NCBI RefSeq assembly: GCF_036322805.1
Contig: NZ_AP027272.1
Span: 4,650,001-4,714,000, forward strand
Source: Planctobacterium marinum
GTDB lineage: Bacteria; Pseudomonadota; Gammaproteobacteria; Enterobacterales; Alteromonadaceae
Length of the DNA: 64,000 bases
Reading direction: 5' to 3'
The notes below the pieces were generated by a model, which made no database searches, was not told the DNA's origin, and was given only the letters and a program-made list of their open reading frames with translations. The first letter of the stretch is position 1, and every line of letters starts with the position of its first letter. Positions 26,134-35,613 of the stretch are shown one piece after another. Position numbers and translations under genes: made by a program.

Positions 26134-26487
26134 GTGTTGCTGTGCTTAATAGAGCCAGATAAATCATTGCGGGAGGCGTTAAGCCTCAACCTGGTAACCA
26201 CCGGGGGCTTTGATGTCCGGCACTATACAAATATCAATTCTGCATTGGCATCTCAGAGACCTGTGGCTTGCTTAGTTAATAGCACGGCAGCTAATGACGC
26301 TGGATTAAAAAATACCTCCGAATCCCCCCTAATTGTTTACCGAACCCTGTCCAGTTATTTAAATGAACAATGCTCAGTTAAACGCATAGCGTCTGACACT
26401 TATGAAATTCAATTCTCTCTTAGGATATTACCCGGATTCGCCAATGCGGTTTGGCAGATATTAAATAAAAGTAATGGTCCGTTTTAA
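26134..26487 (+). CDS. Degenerate receiver-like protein, function unknown
   Basis: The protein of about 117 residues begins LLCLIEPDKSLREALSLNLV, resembling the first strand and helix of a response-regulator receiver domain. At the expected phosphoacceptor strand it reads ACLVNST, with Asn in place of Asp, and no DNA-binding domain follows. If it is receiver-derived it cannot be phosphorylated in the normal way. The start is uncertain: GTG 26134, TTG 26137 or CTG 26140 are all possible after the purine-rich GGAAG. No other family is recognised. Confidence 0.5.
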   Translation: MLLCLIEPDKSLREALSLNLVTTGGFDVRHYTNINSALASQRPVACLVNSTAANDAGLKNTSESPLIVYRTLSSYLNEQCSVKRIASDTYEIQFSLRILPGFANAVWQILNKSNGPF

Positions 26488-26531
26488 TCAAAACGCTGTA
26501 TCTACAAAACAAACACTAACAGGAAAATTTG

Positions 26532-27197
26532 ATGATCACCGTACATCACCTCAACAACTCTCGTTCACAACGTATTCTATGGATGCTCGAAGAGTTAGGT
26601 CTGGACTATGAAATTCAATTTTATGAGCGTGACAAAAAAACCATGTTGGCGCCTGAGTCGTTAAAAAAGGTGCACCCTCTGGGTAAATCTCCTGTACTTA
26701 CCGATGGTGAACACACCCTTGCGGAATCCGGATCCATAGTTGAGTACCTTGGGCGCGTGTACAGTAATGACGATATGCGTCCACCTGAAAGCTGTGCTAA
26801 TCACCTGCACTATCAATACTGGTTACATTTCGCTGAAGGCAGCATGATGCCACCATTACTATTAAAATTGGTGATGCAGAAAATCAAGGAAAACGCCCAA
26901 CCATTTTTTGTTAAACCCATCGCCAGTGCTATAGTCAGCAAGGTAAATAAAAGCTTCATAATGCCTAACATCACCAGGCAACTGGCATTTGTTGAAACCC
27001 ATTTAAGATTAAATGCCTGGTTCGCTGCAAACCGACTCACTGGAGCCGATATTCAGATGAGCTTTCCACTGGAAGCCGCGGTTGCACGTGGACTCTGCGA
27101 TGAATATCCCACGATTCGCGCTTGGGTTGACAAAATCCATCGGCGAGAGGCTTACATACGAGCCATTGAGAAAGGCGGACAATACGACTTTGCTTGA
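26532..27197 (+). CDS. Glutathione S-transferase family protein
   Basis: This 221-residue cytosolic protein has a thioredoxin-like N-terminal domain (HHLNNSRSQRILWMLEELGLDYE, KVHPLGKSPVLTDGEHTLAESGSIVEYL), including the cis-Pro and the ESG glutathione-binding motif, and an all-helical C-terminal domain with LTGADIQMSFPLEAA. The N-terminal S-R-S-Q-R region suggests a Ser/Cys-type catalytic residue. Start ATG 26532 has AGGA nine bases upstream. Substrate unknown. Confidence 0.92.
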   Translation: MITVHHLNNSRSQRILWMLEELGLDYEIQFYERDKKTMLAPESLKKVHPLGKSPVLTDGEHTLAESGSIVEYLGRVYSNDDMRPPESCANHLHYQYWLHFAEGSMMPPLLLKLVMQKIKENAQPFFVKPIASAIVSKVNKSFIMPNITRQLAFVETHLRLNAWFAANRLTGADIQMSFPLEAAVARGLCDEYPTIRAWVDKIHRREAYIRAIEKGGQYDFA

Positions 27198-27219
27198 GGA
27201 CGGTTCTGGCACTGAATTA

Positions 27220-29151
27220 TCAGGCAGTGTATTCCTTCAAGAGTTTTAAAAACGCTTCGCCGTACTTCTTCAACTTAGTGTGACCCACACCATTGATTTG
27301 TAGCAGCTCATTTTGTGTGGTTGGTTGCCATTGCGCCATCTCCGCCAGTGTTGCATCGTTAAACACCACGTAAGGAGGGACTTCGTCTTGCTCAGCAATA
27401 CGCTTGCGCAAATTCTTCAGCAAAGCAAAGAGTTTGCGATCATAATTCTTGGCATCCAGTTTTTGAGTTTTACCAAAGGACAAGTTAAGCCTCGGCACCG
27501 CAAGTGTAAGCACGTATTCTGCCTTTAGCACAGGACGGGCCGCTTGGGTGAGTTTGAGTGCCAGGTTTTGCGTCACGTCCTGACGAATGATCCCTTGGTG
27601 AATAAGCTGATATATCAGATTCCACCACCAGGCATCGGTTTGCTTTTGGCCAATTCCGTACACCGATAGCTCAAACCATTCAGGAGGCATATCTTTGAGT
27701 TTTTTACCGCGTAACACGTCAATCACGGATTTAGCCGGTACCTGTTGTTGCAAGCGCAAAATGGAAGACAGTACTTTTTGCGCCTCTTCTGTGGCATCAA
27801 AACGCTTTGGCGGATCCAGACAAATATCACAATTTCCACAAGCTTTGTCGCTGAATTCAGAAAAGTAGTTCAATAAAACCTGACGGCGGCAAGTTTGCGC
27901 TTCGGCAAAGGCAACTAGTGCCTGAAATTTATTGAGTTCCAGCTCTCTGCGCTGCGGGTTTTCTGATTGCGCAATCCAGTCTTTATTGCGGGCTACCTCT
28001 TTTTCATCAAACAGTAAAAGCGCTTCAGCAGGCATGCCATCCCTGCCTGCTCGCCCGGTTTCCTGATAATAAGATTCAATACTGCGAGGCAAATCATAGT
28101 GCACTACAAAGCGCACATTGGGTTTATTGATACCCATACCAAAGGCTACCGTGGCCACGATAACCTCAACTTTATCCTGCAAAAACTGACCTTGCGCCCA
28201 CTCTCGCTCGTCGCTGTCTTTTCCGGCATGGTAAGCCACTGCTTTGATGCCATGACGACACAATTGCTCCGTTAAGGTGTCCACTTTATTGCGGCTATTA
28301 CAATACACAATGCCACTGCCGTCTTGCTGCTCCAGGTACTTCAATAATTGCTGCAGCGGTTTAAACTTTTGCGTTAGCAGGTAACGAATGTTGGGACGGT
28401 CGAAGCTACCGCGGTACACAAAAGCATCCTGGATACCTAATTGCACCAGAATATCGGAACGAGTGGCTATGTCGGCGGTTGCGGTCAGCGCCATCACCGG
28501 TGTATCTGGAAAAACCCGTTTTAGCTGCCCCAGCTGGCGATATTCCGGTCGAAAGTCATGCCCCCAATGCGAAACACAGTGGGCTTCATCAATGGCGATT
28601 AAACTGATATTTAACTGACTCAAGGAATCCAGAAAATGTACCTGCATGAGCTTTTCAGGGGAAACATACAATAAGCGGCTATGTCCACTTGTCAGATTTT
28701 GTACCGCCTGCATTTGCTGTTGCGACGTTTGTGTGGAATTAAAACACTCCGCAGCAATCCCCATAGCAGCAAGGGAATCTATCTGATCTCGGATCAACGA
28801 AAGCAGTGGCGATACCACAATGGTAACGCCCGAACTCAATAACGCAGGAATTTGGTAGCACAGAGATTTGCCACCACCGGTGGGCATCAACACCAGGCAG
28901 TTTTGTCCCGCCAGAGTATTGTCGATTACGGCCTGCTGCCCCTCGCGAAAATCGCGATACCCGAATACGGTTTCAAGAATTTTCTGCGCCCCAATGTCGC
29001 ATGATTCCGCTTGCGATAGCGCCTGGCTACTAGAATTCAAAATGGTTTCGTGTAATCTGCTGGTTATTGTTTTGGTAATGCGTTTTAACGGCTTCGCGAC
29101 AACGCATTCGCAATGAGTCGCTAGTTTAAAAGTTTTTGCGCCGCTAATCAT
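27220..29151 (-). CDS. recQ: ATP-dependent DNA helicase RecQ
   Basis: RecQ unwinds DNA 3' to 5' in recombination and repair. Seen: motif 0 ([10 protein letters not shown]), Walker A ([12 protein letters not shown]), motif [19 protein letters not shown], motif III LTATAD, motif VI ([10 protein letters not shown]), the zinc-binding RQC Cys set ([17 protein letters not shown]), and a C-terminal HRDC domain. At 643 residues it has about 40 extra N-terminal residues compared with E. coli RecQ, so an internal start is possible. Divergent from the YigI-like thioesterase gene, an order related to that in enterobacteria (yigI, pldA, recQ). Confidence 0.96.
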   Translation of the reverse strand: MISGAKTFKLATHCECVVAKPLKRITKTITSRLHETILNSSSQALSQAESCDIGAQKILETVFGYRDFREGQQAVIDNTLAGQNCLVLMPTGGGKSLCYQIPALLSSGVTIVVSPLLSLIRDQIDSLAAMGIAAECFNSTQTSQQQMQAVQNLTSGHSRLLYVSPEKLMQVHFLDSLSQLNISLIAIDEAHCVSHWGHDFRPEYRQLGQLKRVFPDTPVMALTATADIATRSDILVQLGIQDAFVYRGSFDRPNIRYLLTQKFKPLQQLLKYLEQQDGSGIVYCNSRNKVDTLTEQLCRHGIKAVAYHAGKDSDEREWAQGQFLQDKVEVIVATVAFGMGINKPNVRFVVHYDLPRSIESYYQETGRAGRDGMPAEALLLFDEKEVARNKDWIAQSENPQRRELELNKFQALVAFAEAQTCRRQVLLNYFSEFSDKACGNCDICLDPPKRFDATEEAQKVLSSILRLQQQVPAKSVIDVLRGKKLKDMPPEWFELSVYGIGQKQTDAWWWNLIYQLIHQGIIRQDVTQNLALKLTQAARPVLKAEYVLTLAVPRLNLSFGKTQKLDAKNYDRKLFALLKNLRKRIAEQDEVPPYVVFNDATLAEMAQWQPTTQNELLQINGVGHTKLKKYGEAFLKLLKEYTA

Positions 29152-29171
29152 CTAAAAACCCAGGAAACCTT

Positions 29172-29639
29172 ATGCAAGAAGCAAAATTATCGCAAAAGGA
29201 CATGATGGATTTGGTCATGGATGTTTTTGACCAACAATTACCTTTTAACCGCTTTTTAGGCTTAAACGTTCACAGAGACAATTTCGAAAAAGCCACCATT
29301 ACCCTTAACTGGCAGGACAGCCTGATGGGTAATCCCTATCAGAAAATTCTGCACGGTGGAGTCACTGCGGCGATTTTGGATACCGTGGGCGGCTTAATGG
29401 CCATGTTATATGTGGCCAAAGACCTGGACAATCTGACTGCTCAGGAATTTAATCAGCGGGTGGGCCGCATTGGCACCATTGATATGCGGGTGGATTATTT
29501 ACGCCCCGGAAAAGGCGAGCAGTTTACCGCCACCGCCCAGATGATTCGCAAAGGCAATAAAGTGGCTGTGTGCCGTATGGAATTGCACAACGAGCAAAAC
29601 ACCCATATCGCCTTTGGTACCGCCACCTATATGTTGTAG
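29172..29639 (+). CDS. YigI-like hotdog-fold thioesterase
   Basis: The 155-residue protein has the PaaI/YigI hotdog signature: NRFLGLNV, then LHGGVTAAILDTVGGLMAML around residues 58-77 with the conserved H-G-G and Asp, and DMRVDYLRPG. Such enzymes hydrolyse acyl-CoA thioesters. It is divergent from recQ with only 20 bases between starts, so the two promoters must lie within the coding ends or overlap. Close in synteny to E. coli yigI near recQ. Confidence 0.85.
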   Translation: MQEAKLSQKDMMDLVMDVFDQQLPFNRFLGLNVHRDNFEKATITLNWQDSLMGNPYQKILHGGVTAAILDTVGGLMAMLYVAKDLDNLTAQEFNQRVGRIGTIDMRVDYLRPGKGEQFTATAQMIRKGNKVAVCRMELHNEQNTHIAFGTATYML

Positions 29640-29715
29640 TGAGACCAATTAGTAGTTTTTTGCGGAGAAGGTTATCTTTAAGGACGACATAAAGCACACA
29701 CCTGGCGCCCAAGAT

Positions 29716-31038
29716 TTGTGGTTTTTGCCTTTGGGCGGCACGGGTGAAATTGGCATGAACCTGAATTTATACGGTCATGATGGTGCCTGGTTAATGGTGG
29801 ATTGTGGCATTACTTTCGATGCTAAAATTGATGATCAACAGGCACACAAATTTGATATTGTGGCCGCAGATCCGAGCTTTATCAGCAAACGCAAAGAGCA
29901 GCTTTGCGGTATTGTGATCAGCCACGCCCACGAAGATCATATCGGTGCCCTTGCGCGCTTATGGCGGCGCTTTAAAGCTGACGTCTACACCACACCCTTT
30001 ACCGCAGAAATACTGCGGCGCAAATTTCAGCGAGAGGGAGAAAAGCGCCCGCCAGTGATCCACGAAGTCACCGAATATGAAATTCATCACATAGGTCCAT
30101 TTGAGGTGCAATGGCATCCCATGAATCACTCACTGCCTGAGCCATTTGGTCTTTCTCTGAAAACCCAGGCCGGCAGTGTCTTCCACAGCGCAGACTGGAA
30201 ACTGGATAACAAGCCAGTGCTGGGCAAACCACTAAACCCCAATGCCTTAAAACGACTGACCAGATACAACTTCCTGGCGACAGTGTGTGATTCCACCAAT
30301 GCCTTAAAACCCGGTTATTCGCTGTCGGAGCACGACTGCTACGAAGGACTCAAGGCTCATATCGCTCAGGCCCAAGGCCGGGTGGCAGTGGCTTGTTTTA
30401 GTACCAATATTGCGCGACTGATTTCACTGGCCCGTATCGCCAATGAAACGGGGCGCTACTTTGCCCTGTTGGGCAGAGCATTGGAAAACACAGTGGCGGT
30501 GGCACGACTCACCGGCCATTGGCCTGAAGATCTCACTATTCAGGATCCCAACACTGTCGGTTATTTACCGCCCGATGAGGTACTGGTAGCGGTTACCGGC
30601 AGTCAGGGAGAGGAGCGAGCGGTACTAAATCGCATGGCTGATGGCTACTATAGGCAAATAGACCTGGACAAAGGGGACACGGTAATATTCAGTTCGGTCA
30701 TTATTCCCGATAACGAACTCAAAATAGAGCGTCTGGTTAATAAGCTTAAAGCCCACAATATTGCGGTGGTGCAAGCCGAAACCAGTAATATTCCTGTGCA
30801 TGCCTCAGGTCATCCCAACGAAGAAGAATTGCGCCACTTTTACAAAGCTTTGCAACCACAGATTGCCATTCCTACTCATGGTGAAGCTGCCCACATGGAG
30901 CGCAACGCCCAAATTGCTAAGGAATGTCATGTACCAACACAATTAACGGGGTTCAATGGCGACCTGTTTAAAATCGCTCCTGAGGCACAAGTAATAAAAG
31001 GATTTGCTCCCGTTGGCAGGATCCCCTTGGCTGAGTAA
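29716..31038 (+). CDS. RNase J-like metallo-beta-lactamase-fold protein, start uncertain
   Basis: This protein of about 440 residues has the MBL-fold metal-binding motif S-H-A-H-E-D-H-I-G-A, the later ligands in FHSADWKLD and IPTHGEAAHMERN, and a beta-CASP domain (CFSTNIARLISLARIA, VAVTGSQGEERAVLNRM, IPVHASGHP). This is the arrangement of RNase J and related nucleases; in proteobacteria the role of such homologues is less clear. The only conventional in-frame start is TTG 29716, which abuts the first conserved residue and lacks a ribosome-binding site at proper distance; ATA 29689, preceded by AAGGA, would add nine residues. Confidence 0.82.
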   Translation: MWFLPLGGTGEIGMNLNLYGHDGAWLMVDCGITFDAKIDDQQAHKFDIVAADPSFISKRKEQLCGIVISHAHEDHIGALARLWRRFKADVYTTPFTAEILRRKFQREGEKRPPVIHEVTEYEIHHIGPFEVQWHPMNHSLPEPFGLSLKTQAGSVFHSADWKLDNKPVLGKPLNPNALKRLTRYNFLATVCDSTNALKPGYSLSEHDCYEGLKAHIAQAQGRVAVACFSTNIARLISLARIANETGRYFALLGRALENTVAVARLTGHWPEDLTIQDPNTVGYLPPDEVLVAVTGSQGEERAVLNRMADGYYRQIDLDKGDTVIFSSVIIPDNELKIERLVNKLKAHNIAVVQAETSNIPVHASGHPNEEELRHFYKALQPQIAIPTHGEAAHMERNAQIAKECHVPTQLTGFNGDLFKIAPEAQVIKGFAPVGRIPLAE

Positions 31039-31056
31039 TCACAATTCAGCTGACAC

Positions 31057-31079
31057 AAAAAAGCCCGGCGAACCGGGCC
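31057..31079 (-). terminator. Rho-independent terminator after the DUF4397 lipoprotein gene
   Basis: On the minus strand the stem GCCCGG/CCGGGC (loop TTCG) is followed by TTTTTTGTG. It lies between two convergent stops, 27 bases past the lipoprotein stop. Confidence 0.88.
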
Positions 31080-31105
31080 AAAGTTGGTTACTAAACCTGT
31101 AACGA

Positions 31106-32485
31106 TTAAAAATCATCCATCAGAATGAGCTGTGGTGGTAAACCACCACCAGCTGCATCAACCGCAATAGCGGTGTAGATGCTGCCTGCTGCAAGCGACA
31201 ACATACCAGTTTCTATCGCTGCCGTTTTAGTACCCGCCACAGTGACCGTGACAAAATAATCACCGGCGGATAACTGCACATAGCCAGTCTCAGCCAGCAC
31301 GGGCGAAGTGAATGGTACTCCAGAAAAGGCTGGCTCGGCGCTATCAATATCGCCATCAGCAGTGACATAAATGTCCACATCGCCTGCGCCCGGAGAGGCA
31401 TGGAAAATTCGCACCTGCGCCGCAGTTGCTATGCGACGAGGCGTATCCATCACCAGATCAAGACCTATGCTGGCCAACTCGCTGTTGGCAATCGCTGTGT
31501 AGGTTTGACCTTGAGCAAGTGTTACCGCGGCATCATCAATTACAGTGGCACCACCTCCAGTAGCCGCGACGTCGATTAAATAGTCCGCAGCAGGCACGTT
31601 AAGATATCCGGTTGCAGCGAGAAACGGGGCATTTTCCACCAGCACAGCTTCGTTGTTGGCAATAACATCAACGGCTGGCGCATCGGCGACGGCATGTACC
31701 ACACGTAGATCGGCTCCAGCAGACGCATCCCAGACGAGGAACGAGCTAGTGCCATCGGCCACTAATAAAGTTACTGGAGATTCTCCGGCACCGACATTTT
31801 CAGTGGCAAGCACCAGTAAATCGGCTCCTGCTGCGAGGCTTAAGCTGCCCGAGTCAAACACCACCGTCTCGGTACCTGCGGCGGCAATTCGGATTTGATA
31901 ATCACCAGCAGGTACTTCCACCTGCCCGGTATAGTCCATAAATGACGCGGTAGCGACGGGTTGTGCAGCAGCGATATCTGCATCAGGTGCAGTTACATAA
32001 ACGTCCACCATTGGTGCTGCTGGTGCGGCGTGTACCACCTGCAACCGTACATTACCTTCGGTCACCTCAGCCAAATCGTTTTCAATAACCAGAGGCATGA
32101 TGTTCGCCGTGGTGTCTATGGCAATAACGTCATAGGTTTTATCGTCTTCCAAAGTTAGAGAGGCTTCAATAGCCGTTATCGACGTATCGCCGGGCAACAA
32201 TGCCTCTACCTGCACATCATAAGTAGCATCAGGAACTGAAATCCAACCGGAAGAAACCTGATAATCTACTGATGTCAGATCGGCTAGAACTTCACCGTTG
32301 GCCAGAATATCCACCGCAGGCGCGTCAGGCGAAGCATGTGTTACACGAAGAAAAGGGTCCGTGGTTTGTGGATCTGGTGGTGTCGTGGGCGGCTCTACTT
32401 CTGGTAGTTTGTTGTCGCTATCTGAACATGCAAACAACAAAGATGCACAAACAGCAGTAAGTAATGGTTTTACAACTCCCCTCAT
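31106..32485 (-). CDS. DUF4397 repeat lipoprotein
   Basis: This 459-residue lipoprotein has a lipobox L-F-A-C near residue 20, a Pro/Thr-rich linker and four DUF4397-type repeats, each starting with a pattern like RVTHASPDAPAVDI, LQVVHAAPAAPMVDV, LRVVHAVADAPAVDV and VRIFHASPGAGDVDI and ending with a Y-T-A-I-A-type strand. DUF4397 domains are extracellular beta sandwiches of unknown ligand. Probably surface or periplasmic, anchored in the outer membrane. Acidic and Ala-rich, as expected for an exported marine protein. Monocistronic with its own terminator. Confidence 0.9.
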   Translation of the reverse strand: MRGVVKPLLTAVCASLLFACSDSDNKLPEVEPPTTPPDPQTTDPFLRVTHASPDAPAVDILANGEVLADLTSVDYQVSSGWISVPDATYDVQVEALLPGDTSITAIEASLTLEDDKTYDVIAIDTTANIMPLVIENDLAEVTEGNVRLQVVHAAPAAPMVDVYVTAPDADIAAAQPVATASFMDYTGQVEVPAGDYQIRIAAAGTETVVFDSGSLSLAAGADLLVLATENVGAGESPVTLLVADGTSSFLVWDASAGADLRVVHAVADAPAVDVIANNEAVLVENAPFLAATGYLNVPAADYLIDVAATGGGATVIDDAAVTLAQGQTYTAIANSELASIGLDLVMDTPRRIATAAQVRIFHASPGAGDVDIYVTADGDIDSAEPAFSGVPFTSPVLAETGYVQLSAGDYFVTVTVAGTKTAAIETGMLSLAAGSIYTAIAVDAAGGGLPPQLILMDDF

Positions 32486-32753
32486 GGCAATATCCTCTTT
32501 TTTTTAAATTCCGGTTAATGTAGAAAACTCACTCGAAAACACCGATAGCTACGAGCATAAAATTGCCTTAGATCAAAGCGGGAAATCGCTGAAAATCAGA
32601 TTTGACGGGCAAGAACAGGACTGGAAAAAAGAATTTATTTAATAAATATCAAAAGGTTAGCGATTTTTGATGAGGCCAAAAAAGAGGTTCACAAAGTCAG
32701 ATTACAGCGACATTACAAATTTGTAATCTAACAGGGAATATCAAGACAACAAG
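32486..32753. other. Divergent promoter region with palindromic operator
   Basis: AT-rich region between the divergent lipoprotein and PepSY genes. Apart from the palindrome at 32699-32729 I see no further element. Confidence 0.5.
32699..32729. promoter_or_regulatory. Palindromic operator-like site upstream of the PepSY genes
   Basis: A perfect 16-bp palindrome ATTACAAATTTGTAAT occupies 32712-32727. A half-site AGATTACA at 32699-32706 also pairs exactly with TGTAATCT at 32722-32729. It is 25 bases before the PepSY start, a position suited to a repressor or an OmpR-type activator. The recognising protein is unknown. Confidence 0.6.
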
Positions 32754-33480
32754 GTGGAATTTATCAAAACCCAATATCAACGTCGATGGCACAAATATTT
32801 GTCTCTGGTGGTGGGATTACAACTACTTATCTGGAGTGTTTCCGGCTTGTATTTTAGCCTGTTCGATATTCATGCTATCCACGGAGAGGACCTGGTCACT
32901 CCCCCCCCCTTCACTGAAGGTATCCCAACCGCTGACTATTGGCTTTGCCGATGTACTTCAGCAATATCCCGATGCGAAACAATTGAGTATAAAAACTCTT
33001 TTAGGTGAGCCACACCTGCAATTCCTTAAAACCGATATTCAGGGCAATGCTAAATGGCATGTTATTAACGCCATTACAGGCAAGCCGCGCCCCTGGCTTA
33101 CAGAAGAAGAAATAACAACAATAGCCCGCACTCGCTTTAACGGAAATGCCGAAATTAAATACACTTACCTGTTAACTCAAAATGCCCCCTCTGAGTTGGC
33201 CGCCAGGCATTTACCCGTATGGCAAGTTGAGTTCGATGATTGGCAATCATCCACATTCTATATCCACCCTCACACCGGAGACATAGTTACTAAACGCCAT
33301 AATGGCTGGCGCTTGTTTGATGTTTTTTGGCGCTTGCACATTCTTGATATTGACGGAGAAAACGTTACCAACTCCACGCTTACAATAATGACATTTTTAG
33401 CGCTATTGATGGCGTTCACAGGGCTACTTTTAACTATTCACTTTGTGCGTGTCAGGTTTGCCAAGAGGTTGAGAAGATGA
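32754..33480 (+). pseudogene. PepSY-type membrane protein gene split by a C9 tract (frameshift or phase-variable)
   Basis: The first frame starts at GTG 32754 and encodes a membrane segment (SLVVGLQLLIWSVSGLYF) up to G-E-D-L-V-T-P-P-P, then runs to a stop at 33008 through the homopolymer 32901-32909. The rest of the protein is in the next frame: PSLKVSQPLTIGFADVLQQY, KWHVINAITG, LPVWQVEFDDWQSSTFYIH, HTGDIVTKRHNGWRLFDVFW and a C-terminal membrane helix. With eight C bases instead of nine the two parts join smoothly into about 241 residues. The intact form resembles the following gene. This could be true phase variation, a pseudogene or a sequencing error. Confidence 0.8.
32901..32909. repeat. 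C9 homopolymer at the PepSY frameshift
   Basis: Nine C bases at the exact point where the PepSY reading frame changes; loss of one C restores the full-length frame. Confidence 0.93.
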
Positions 33481-34175
33481 GCCGGTTTTTACATCGATGG
33501 ATTGCCACAATCGTGGTACTACAGGTTGTTATCTGGGTAAGTACTGGCTTTTACTTTAATTTGGTAAATAGCAGTTGGCACAACAGCAACCATTACTACA
33601 ACCCTTCCCCAAAACCAGGTTGCAACAAGAGCTTGGCGAGCTTAGAGGAGCTCCCGAAACTAACAGGTGCAAACAAAGTGGAACTGATTGTAACAACATC
33701 GGGTTGTTACTATCTGGCTCACTTTAATCAAACCTTTCATCAATATCAGCCAATGCAAAGCATTACTTTTAATGCACTATCAGGCGCTATTGCCTCACCT
33801 TTGAATGCTGAAGAAGCCAGAGACATCGCTCTTGAGAGCTATTCAGGTCCGGGCAAAGTTACAGGCGCCACTAAGCATCCGGGTGGGGAGTCCAATAACG
33901 GCAAGCAACGCAATCCTGTTTGGCGCGTCGATTTTGACGACGAACGACGGACCAGTGTTTATGTACACACAATCACACGCAAAGTGATCCGTCACGAAAA
34001 CCAATATTCACGTTTTCACCAGTGGATGTTCAAACTGCACTTTATGGATTATTTCAACACCGGTGGTTTTAATCACCTATTGTTGATTGGCATGGCATTA
34101 TTGACCTTTATCACCTTTGTCACAGGTGTCATCTGGTTAGTGTCAAAAATAAAAAATGGCCAGCTATTGCGCTGA
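33477..34175 (+). CDS. PepSY-like membrane protein
   Basis: The 232-residue protein has an N-terminal membrane helix (ATIVVLQVVIWVSTGFYF), a periplasmic region with two PepSY-like parts (SITFNALSGAIASPLNAEEA; NPVWRVDFDDERRTSVYVH followed by RKVIRHENQYSRFHQWMFK), and a C-terminal membrane helix. It is a paralogue in layout of the preceding gene, which it overlaps by ATGA, so translation is coupled to reading through the frameshifted gene. Such pairs in related bacteria accompany metal or electron-transfer functions; none is proven here. Confidence 0.78.
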   Translation: MSRFLHRWIATIVVLQVVIWVSTGFYFNLVNSSWHNSNHYYNPSPKPGCNKSLASLEELPKLTGANKVELIVTTSGCYYLAHFNQTFHQYQPMQSITFNALSGAIASPLNAEEARDIALESYSGPGKVTGATKHPGGESNNGKQRNPVWRVDFDDERRTSVYVHTITRKVIRHENQYSRFHQWMFKLHFMDYFNTGGFNHLLLIGMALLTFITFVTGVIWLVSKIKNGQLLR

Positions 34176-34180
34176 CCATT
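34145..34180 (-). terminator. Terminator for the small minus-strand gene, inside the PepSY gene end
   Basis: Stem AATGGCCAGC/GCTGACCATT (one mismatch, six-base loop) is followed on the minus strand by TTTTTTATTTTTGA. It lies 28 bases beyond the stop of the small gene and overlaps the 3' end of the PepSY gene. On the plus strand it has only a short TT tail. Confidence 0.75.
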
Positions 34181-34207
34181 TTAAGGGAATTATTTAACTG
34201 ACGAAAT

Positions 34208-34447
34208 TTAAACAGCTTGGGGAATGCTTCTTACACTGGTGCCATTAGAGCAAATATGAGACAAGGTAAACTGCTGGGCTTCTGCTTCAGAGCGATACCT
34301 ACGCGCTTCTTCAATAGTGCCAAATGCTGCCGTCAGTACTTTGGTGCTTTTTTCCTGTAAGTTCTTCAGGTGCGAGTCGTCTAACATCCAAAACAGGACA
34401 TCCAGGGTACTCAGGGAGATTTTTGATTCCGTATCATTTATTCGCAT
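34208..34447 (-). CDS. Small protein of unknown function
   Basis: The protein of 79 residues starts at ATG 34445-34447, which has AAGGAA seven bases upstream; a longer in-frame start lacks such a site. It is soluble, mostly helical (STLDVLFWMLDDSHLKNLQE, GTIEEARRYRSEAEAQQF), with one Cys (HICSNG). I do not recognise the family. Monocistronic with a good terminator. Confidence 0.6.
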   Translation of the reverse strand: MRINDTESKISLSTLDVLFWMLDDSHLKNLQEKSTKVLTAAFGTIEEARRYRSEAEAQQFTLSHICSNGTSVRSIPQAV

Positions 34448-34701
34448 CGCTATTTCCTTCAACCACACAGTCATTGAGATGCCCAAAGAATAGTCAAGCT
34501 AGCCTGAATCTGTTGTCATCTAAAATGAGGAAAAATGAATATGGGTGATTTTCTGCACAATTTAAGGTAATAATTTTACCGTACGCAAGTGTTCTGCTAC
34601 GTCTTATAGTCGATTTAGTTATCAGCAATAAACACAGAAAACTGTTAATTATCTGGTTTCACTATATATTGGCGGCCATTCAATGCTAACGGGCACTTAT
34701 C

Positions 34702-35595
34702 ATGACGAAAGATCAAACCAAAGCCGGAGTACTACTGGCTATCGCTGCCTATAGCATGTGGGGGTTCGCTCCCATGTATTTCAAACTCTTGCTGGATATG
34801 CCTGCCCTTGAGATCTTACAGCACCGTATCGTTTGGTCTGTGTTGATATTAATGCTCTTGATCCTGGTTTTACGACAAAACCAAAAAGTCCTGAACGCCT
34901 TCAAAAACCCTAAAGTCTTAGGCACCCTGCTGGTATCCGGCTTACTGCTGGCCGGCAACTGGTTATTGTTTATCTGGGCGGTGAACAATGATCACCTTTT
35001 GGATGCCAGTTTGGGCTATTACATTAATCCACTACTGAATGTCTTTTTAGGTCGTATTTTCCTTGGCGAAAAATTACGGCGGCTGCAACAAGTGGCTGTA
35101 ATAATGGCAGTGATTGGTGTTTCGATTCTGGTGATTTCATTTGGCAAGCTGCCTTGGATAGCCTTGGTATTAGCTGGTAGCTTTGGTGTTTATGGGCTGC
35201 TGCGCAAAAAAGTTGCGGTGGAGTCCATCCCCGGATTGTATGTCGAAAGTTTAATGATGTTACCTTTTGCACTCGCTTTCTGGTGGTTAATGGCCTCACC
35301 GGCCAGTAACATGCTGAACAATTCAATAGACAGCAATCTCATCCTTATCGCCGCCGGCATCGTCACTACAGCACCGTTAATATGCTTTACTGCAGCTGCC
35401 AGACGTATTCAGTACTCTACCTTGGGTTTTTTCCAATATATCGGCCCGAGTATCATGTTCTTACTGGCAGTGTTTTTATACGGAGAACCCTTGGATGAAG
35501 ACCGATTGATTACCTTCGGATTTGTCTGGTCTGCCCTAATATTATTTAGTTTTGATTCGTGGCGCGCCTATCAGCAAAGAACCGTTAAGGTGTAG
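34702..35595 (+). CDS. rarD: RarD, EamA-family transporter
   Basis: The 297-residue protein has ten predicted membrane helices and the RarD signature near the start (GVLLAIAAYSMWGFAPMYFK), plus SLGYYINPLLNVFLG and TTAPLICFTAAARRI. RarD is a drug/metabolite-superfamily inner-membrane protein, named for chloramphenicol sensitivity; its natural substrate is not established. In E. coli it lies close to yigI and recQ, which are also nearby here. A repeat element follows its stop. Confidence 0.92.
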   Translation: MTKDQTKAGVLLAIAAYSMWGFAPMYFKLLLDMPALEILQHRIVWSVLILMLLILVLRQNQKVLNAFKNPKVLGTLLVSGLLLAGNWLLFIWAVNNDHLLDASLGYYINPLLNVFLGRIFLGEKLRRLQQVAVIMAVIGVSILVISFGKLPWIALVLAGSFGVYGLLRKKVAVESIPGLYVESLMMLPFALAFWWLMASPASNMLNNSIDSNLILIAAGIVTTAPLICFTAAARRIQYSTLGFFQYIGPSIMFLLAVFLYGEPLDEDRLITFGFVWSALILFSFDSWRAYQQRTVKV

Positions 35596-35613
35596 ATGGA
35601 ATGCAGGTTCGTT

